Shown here piece after piece: positions 61,410 to 64,000 of a stretch of 64,000 nucleotides of DNA (its first letter is position 1; each line of letters starts with the position of its first letter). This DNA is from Bog-532 sp963828445 (GTDB taxonomy: Bacteria; Actinomycetota; Actinomycetes; Streptosporangiales; Streptosporangiaceae). The stretch lies in assembly GCA_963828445.1 (NCBI GenBank), contig CAWHFP010000001.1, positions 248,001 through 312,000 of the forward strand. The letters are read 5' to 3'. The notes beneath the pieces were generated by a model that saw nothing but the letters and a program-made list of their open reading frames with translations, searched no databases and was not told where the DNA came from. Position numbers and translations under genes: made by a program.

Positions 61410-62315
61410 CTACTGCCCGGTGACGGCGGCCACGAAGCGGGACAGGGACGAACCCAGCCCCCAGCGGCCGCCCAGTTCCCGGAGCCGGTCCGGGTCGGCC
61501 AGGGTGAGCGGCAGGTCACCGGTGACCGTGGGCAGCGGCACGTCGGTCGCGGTGCGCACCACGGCCGGGGCCACGTTCAGGTACTCGCGGGCGGCGGTCA
61601 GCTTGTTCCGGGCCCCGGTGGGGAAGCCGCCGTGCCCGGCGTCCAGCGCCGCCAGCAGGTCGGCCAGGGTGCCGAACTTGCTGATCAAGGTGGCCGCGGT
61701 CTTATCCCCCACCCCGGGCACGCCGGGCAGGCCGTCGCTGGGGTCGCCGCGCAGCACCGCGAAGTCGGCGTAGGCCCGGCCGGGGATCTTGTAGCGGTCG
61801 GCCACGGCCTGCTCATCGATGATGTCCAGGTTGTTCAGGCCGCGGACGGTGTACACCACCCGGACCCCGCGTTCGTCGTCGACCAGCTGGAAGAGGTCGC
61901 GGTCGCCGGTGATCACGTCGACCGGGCGGTCAGCCCGGGTGGCCAGGGTGGCGATCACGTCGTCGGCCTCGTAGCCCTTGGCCCCGGCCACGGCCAGGCC
62001 GGCGGCGGCCAGCACGTCGTTGATGATCGGGACCTGCGGGATCAACTTGTCCGGCGTCTGCTCATCGTTCCCCTGGGCGACCCGGTGGGCCTTGTAGGAC
62101 GGCACGGCCTCGACCCGGAACGCGGGCCGCCAGTCCTCGTCCATGCAGGCCACCAGGCAGGCCGGCTCCCGGGCCCGGACCAGCCGGGCGATCATGTCCA
62201 GCAAGCCGCGGACGGCGTTGACCGGTGTGCCGTCCGGCGCCGTGACGGTGTCCGGCACGCCGTAGAACGCGCGGTAGTAGAGCGAGGCGGTATCGAGCAG
62301 CATCAGCGAGCCCAC
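61410..62315 (-). CDS. 5'-3' exonuclease (PolA N-terminal type)
   Basis: 301 aa. PIN/FEN-like nuclease: LMLLDTASLYYRAFYGVP, ACLVACMDEDWRPAFRVEAVPSYKAHR, the acidic cluster AKGYEADDVIATLA and VDVITGDRDLFQLVDDERGVRVVYT, then the H3TH LRGDPSDGLPGVPGVGDKTAATLISKFG. Removes RNA/DNA flaps. It is a stand-alone paralogue of the Pol I exonuclease domain, as in many actinomycetes. GTG at 62315 has a weak GGATGGC upstream; an ATG four codons in is the alternative. Upstream of the M24 peptidase by 10 bp. Confidence 0.92.
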   Translation of the reverse strand: MGSLMLLDTASLYYRAFYGVPDTVTAPDGTPVNAVRGLLDMIARLVRAREPACLVACMDEDWRPAFRVEAVPSYKAHRVAQGNDEQTPDKLIPQVPIINDVLAAAGLAVAGAKGYEADDVIATLATRADRPVDVITGDRDLFQLVDDERGVRVVYTVRGLNNLDIIDEQAVADRYKIPGRAYADFAVLRGDPSDGLPGVPGVGDKTAATLISKFGTLADLLAALDAGHGGFPTGARNKLTAAREYLNVAPAVVRTATDVPLPTVTGDLPLTLADPDRLRELGGRWGLGSSLSRFVAAVTGQ

Positions 62316-62457
62316 GCCGCCATCCTGCCAGGTGCGGCCGACATAATGAGCCAATGACCAGCCATCGGCAGCGCCGCACCGCGGGACCGCGCCGCTGACC
62401 GGGGTCCCGGCCGAGGCGCTGTCGGCGGCGCTGCTGGCGGCCATCCTGCTCGCGGCG

Positions 62458-63693
62458 GTGACCCGGCCCCGCTGGCTGCCGGACAGCGTGGTGGCCGTGG
62501 CCGGCGCGGTCATCGTCATCGCCGCCGGGGTGCTGCCGCTGGCCTCGGCCCGGTCCGAGGCCGGGCGGCTGCTGCCGGTGGTGGGCTTCCTGGCCGCGGT
62601 GCTGGTGCTGGGTCAGCTGTGCGAGGCCGAGGGCCTGTTCACCGCGGCCGGCGCCCGGCTGGCCCGGTGGAGCGGCCGTAACCCGGTCCGGCTGCTCACC
62701 GGCACGTTCGCGCTGGCCTCAGCGACCACCGCCGTGCTCAGCCTGGACACCACCGTGGTGCTGCTGACCCCGGTGGTGCATGACACCACGGCCCGGCTGC
62801 GGCTACGGCCCCGTCCGCCGATGTACGCCTGCGCGCACCTGGCCAACTCGGCGTCGCTGCTGCTGCCGGTGTCGAACCTGACCAACCTGCTGGCCTTCTC
62901 GGTCAGCGGGCTCAGCCTGGGCGGTTTCACCGCGGCCATGGCGCTGCCCTGGCTGGCCGCCATCGCGGTGGAGTACGCGGGATTCCGGCTGTTCTTCCGC
63001 GGTGAGCTGACCCGCCCGGTCGAGGCGGGTGAGGCCGGCGGGGCGGGAGACGCTGCTCCCCCGGTGCCGCGCTATCCGCTGTTCGTGGTGCTGGCCACGC
63101 TGGCCGGGTTCGTCGTCACCTCGTTCGCGGGGGTCAGCCCGGCGTGGGCGGCGCTGGGCGGCGCGGTACTGCTGGCCGTCCGCAGCCTGATCCGGCACGA
63201 GACCACCGCGGCCGGGATCATACGAGCGGCCGCCATCCCGTTCCTGCTGTTCGTGCTCGGTCTGGGCCTGGTGGTCCGGGCCCTGACCGACCACGGCCTG
63301 GGCGCGGCCATCACCCGGCTGCTGCCGCACGGGTCATCGCTGCCCGCCCTGCTGGCCATCGCGTTCCTGGCCGCGGCCATCGCCAACCTGGTCAACAACC
63401 TGCCCGCGGTGCTGATGCTGCTGGCCGCGGTCACCGGGGTCAGCGCGGCCGGCGGCGGCGCGCACCAGGTCGCGGGCCCGGTGCTGGCCGTGCTGATCGG
63501 CGTCAACATCGGGCCGAACCTCACCTACGCGGGCTCGCTGGCCACGCTGCTGTGGCGACGGCTGCTGGCCGAGCGCGACCGCGACGTGGACCTGGGTGAG
63601 TTCACCCGGCTCGGCCTGGTCACCGTGCCGGCCGGGCTGGCCGTGGCCACCGTGGCCCTGTGGCTCAGCCTGCGCGTGACCGGGGTCGGCTGA
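62458..63693 (+). CDS. ArsB/SLC13-like ion transporter, 5' end possibly frameshifted
   Basis: 411 aa from GTG at 62458, about eleven hydrophobic segments. LVLGQLCEAEGLFTAAGARLARWSGRNPVRLLTGTFALASATTAVLSLDTTVVLLTPVV is a discontinuous helix region of the IT superfamily, and FLAAAIANLVNNLPAVLMLLAAV its mirror (NLVNNLP). It exports arsenite or transports Na+-coupled anions. Helix 1 starts upstream of this GTG: the frame reads LSAALLAAILLAA just before, without a start codon. An ATG at 62354 (6 nt behind CATAAT) starts MTSHRQRRTAGPRR in another frame. One lost or gained base near 62390 would join them. Confidence 0.8.
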   Translation: MTRPRWLPDSVVAVAGAVIVIAAGVLPLASARSEAGRLLPVVGFLAAVLVLGQLCEAEGLFTAAGARLARWSGRNPVRLLTGTFALASATTAVLSLDTTVVLLTPVVHDTTARLRLRPRPPMYACAHLANSASLLLPVSNLTNLLAFSVSGLSLGGFTAAMALPWLAAIAVEYAGFRLFFRGELTRPVEAGEAGGAGDAAPPVPRYPLFVVLATLAGFVVTSFAGVSPAWAALGGAVLLAVRSLIRHETTAAGIIRAAAIPFLLFVLGLGLVVRALTDHGLGAAITRLLPHGSSLPALLAIAFLAAAIANLVNNLPAVLMLLAAVTGVSAAGGGAHQVAGPVLAVLIGVNIGPNLTYAGSLATLLWRRLLAERDRDVDLGEFTRLGLVTVPAGLAVATVALWLSLRVTGVG

Positions 63694-63705
63694 TCCGGGA
63701 AACGG

Positions 63706-63954
63706 TCAGCTTTCTTCTGAGTTACCTGGCCAGGAGTCGGCCAGGCCACGCACGTGCTTGATCGCCTCGGTCAGGGGCATGCCCCGCCCGACCGCGATCC
63801 CGATCAGATACGAGGTCACCGGCGCGGCGGGCCGGTCGACGTTGTGCGCCACGTCCTTGGTCAGGTCCAGGATCGTTCTCGTGTCGGCGGGGTTGGGCGT
63901 CACACCCAGATCTTCGGCCACGGCCATGACCCACCGGTCGATCGCGCTGCTCAT
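63706..63954 (-). CDS. DUF6457-type small protein
   Basis: 82 aa. MSSAIDRWVMAVAEDLGVTPNPADTRTILDLTKDVAHNVDRPAAPVTSYLIGIAVGRGMPLTEAIKHVRGLADSW is the DUF6457 form: helical, soluble, with the conserved DLxxDVAH and RPAAPVTSYLIGIAVGRG. Members are often next to or fused with molybdenum-cofactor genes; none is seen here. Start at 63954 rather than three codons further upstream. Confidence 0.8.
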   Translation of the reverse strand: MSSAIDRWVMAVAEDLGVTPNPADTRTILDLTKDVAHNVDRPAAPVTSYLIGIAVGRGMPLTEAIKHVRGLADSWPGNSEES

Positions 63955-63978
63955 GGTGCCCACTCTGCCAGACCCGGC

Positions 63979-64000
63979 GCATCCTCCGATCGGAGGATGC
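63979..64000. other. 22-bp perfect palindrome at window end
   Basis: GCATCCTCCGA followed by its exact complement TCGGAGGATGC. It lies 25 bp upstream of the DUF6457 gene. It could be an operator or a loopless hairpin; the sequence beyond the window is needed to tell. Confidence 0.6.

Overview
The window is chromosomal DNA of a high-GC Gram-positive actinomycete (Streptomyces/Streptosporangiales-like). The grounds are the very high GC content, frequent GTG starts, ATGA/GTGA stop-start overlaps, and marker genes: rbpA next to the polyprenol-phosphate mannose synthase gene ppm1, an msiK-type sugar ABC ATPase, a subfamily-2 pyrF, a DUF3817 gene and a PAC2 gene. The genus cannot be fixed from sequence alone. 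No rRNA, tRNA, insertion sequence, prophage or CRISPR array was found.

Left part (1-16 kb): a leftward operon argG - class I methyltransferase - heme-oxygenase-like diiron oxygenase (HDO) - family 2 glycosyltransferase (frameshifted) converges on a CDGSH iron-sulfur gene. Divergent from argG is an MFS exporter - SDR - pyrF operon. Then come a YbhN-type membrane protein with a P450, an enolase-superfamily sugar-acid dehydratase, a VOC protein, a truncated proline-iminopeptidase-like gene, an RhtA-like exporter divergent from a LysR regulator, and a BtrH_N-like papain-fold protein.

Middle part (16-40 kb): a secreted GH15 glucodextranase/glucoamylase and a LAL-type LuxR regulator; two adjacent wall-hydrolase-like genes (a glycoside-hydrolase-like protein and an amidase_2 protein) sharing nearly identical duplicated C-termini; a CorA-type transporter, a TPR protein and oligopeptidase B; a paralogous prs-adk pair; a small membrane protein / DUF3817 / RsmC-like / SpoU operon; a GDPD; rbpA with a recognisable SigR promoter and an intrinsic terminator; ppm1; and a KamA-type lysine 2,3-aminomutase behind a 755-bp structured intergenic region.

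Right part (40-64 kb): lgt and a frameshifted DUF2079 membrane protein; O-methyltransferase - GNAT - dienelactone hydrolase; a MarR-LacI operon divergent from a DHA2 exporter with a clear operator; a winged-helix regulator with TTTCGAA sites upstream; a 1510-aa GH38 alpha-mannosidase with an SDR; a second DHA2 exporter divergent from its TetR, with two 18-bp operators; an Lrp/AsnC regulator; orphan msiK; PAC2; an SDR lacking its N-terminus; an M24 peptidase and a 5'-3' exonuclease; an ArsB/SLC13-like transporter whose 5' end looks frameshifted; and a DUF6457 gene.

Main unusual points: (1) an exact 18-bp sequence, CGCTTCTTGCTGTTATCA, occurs four times, always on the same strand, at unrelated loci and twice inside reading frames; (2) the argG-methyltransferase-HDO operon, whose HDO keeps the full SznF-like ligand spacing; (3) many start codons sit 6-8 nt behind a TANNNT hexamer, a strong leaderless-transcription signature; (4) three apparent frameshifts and two truncated genes.
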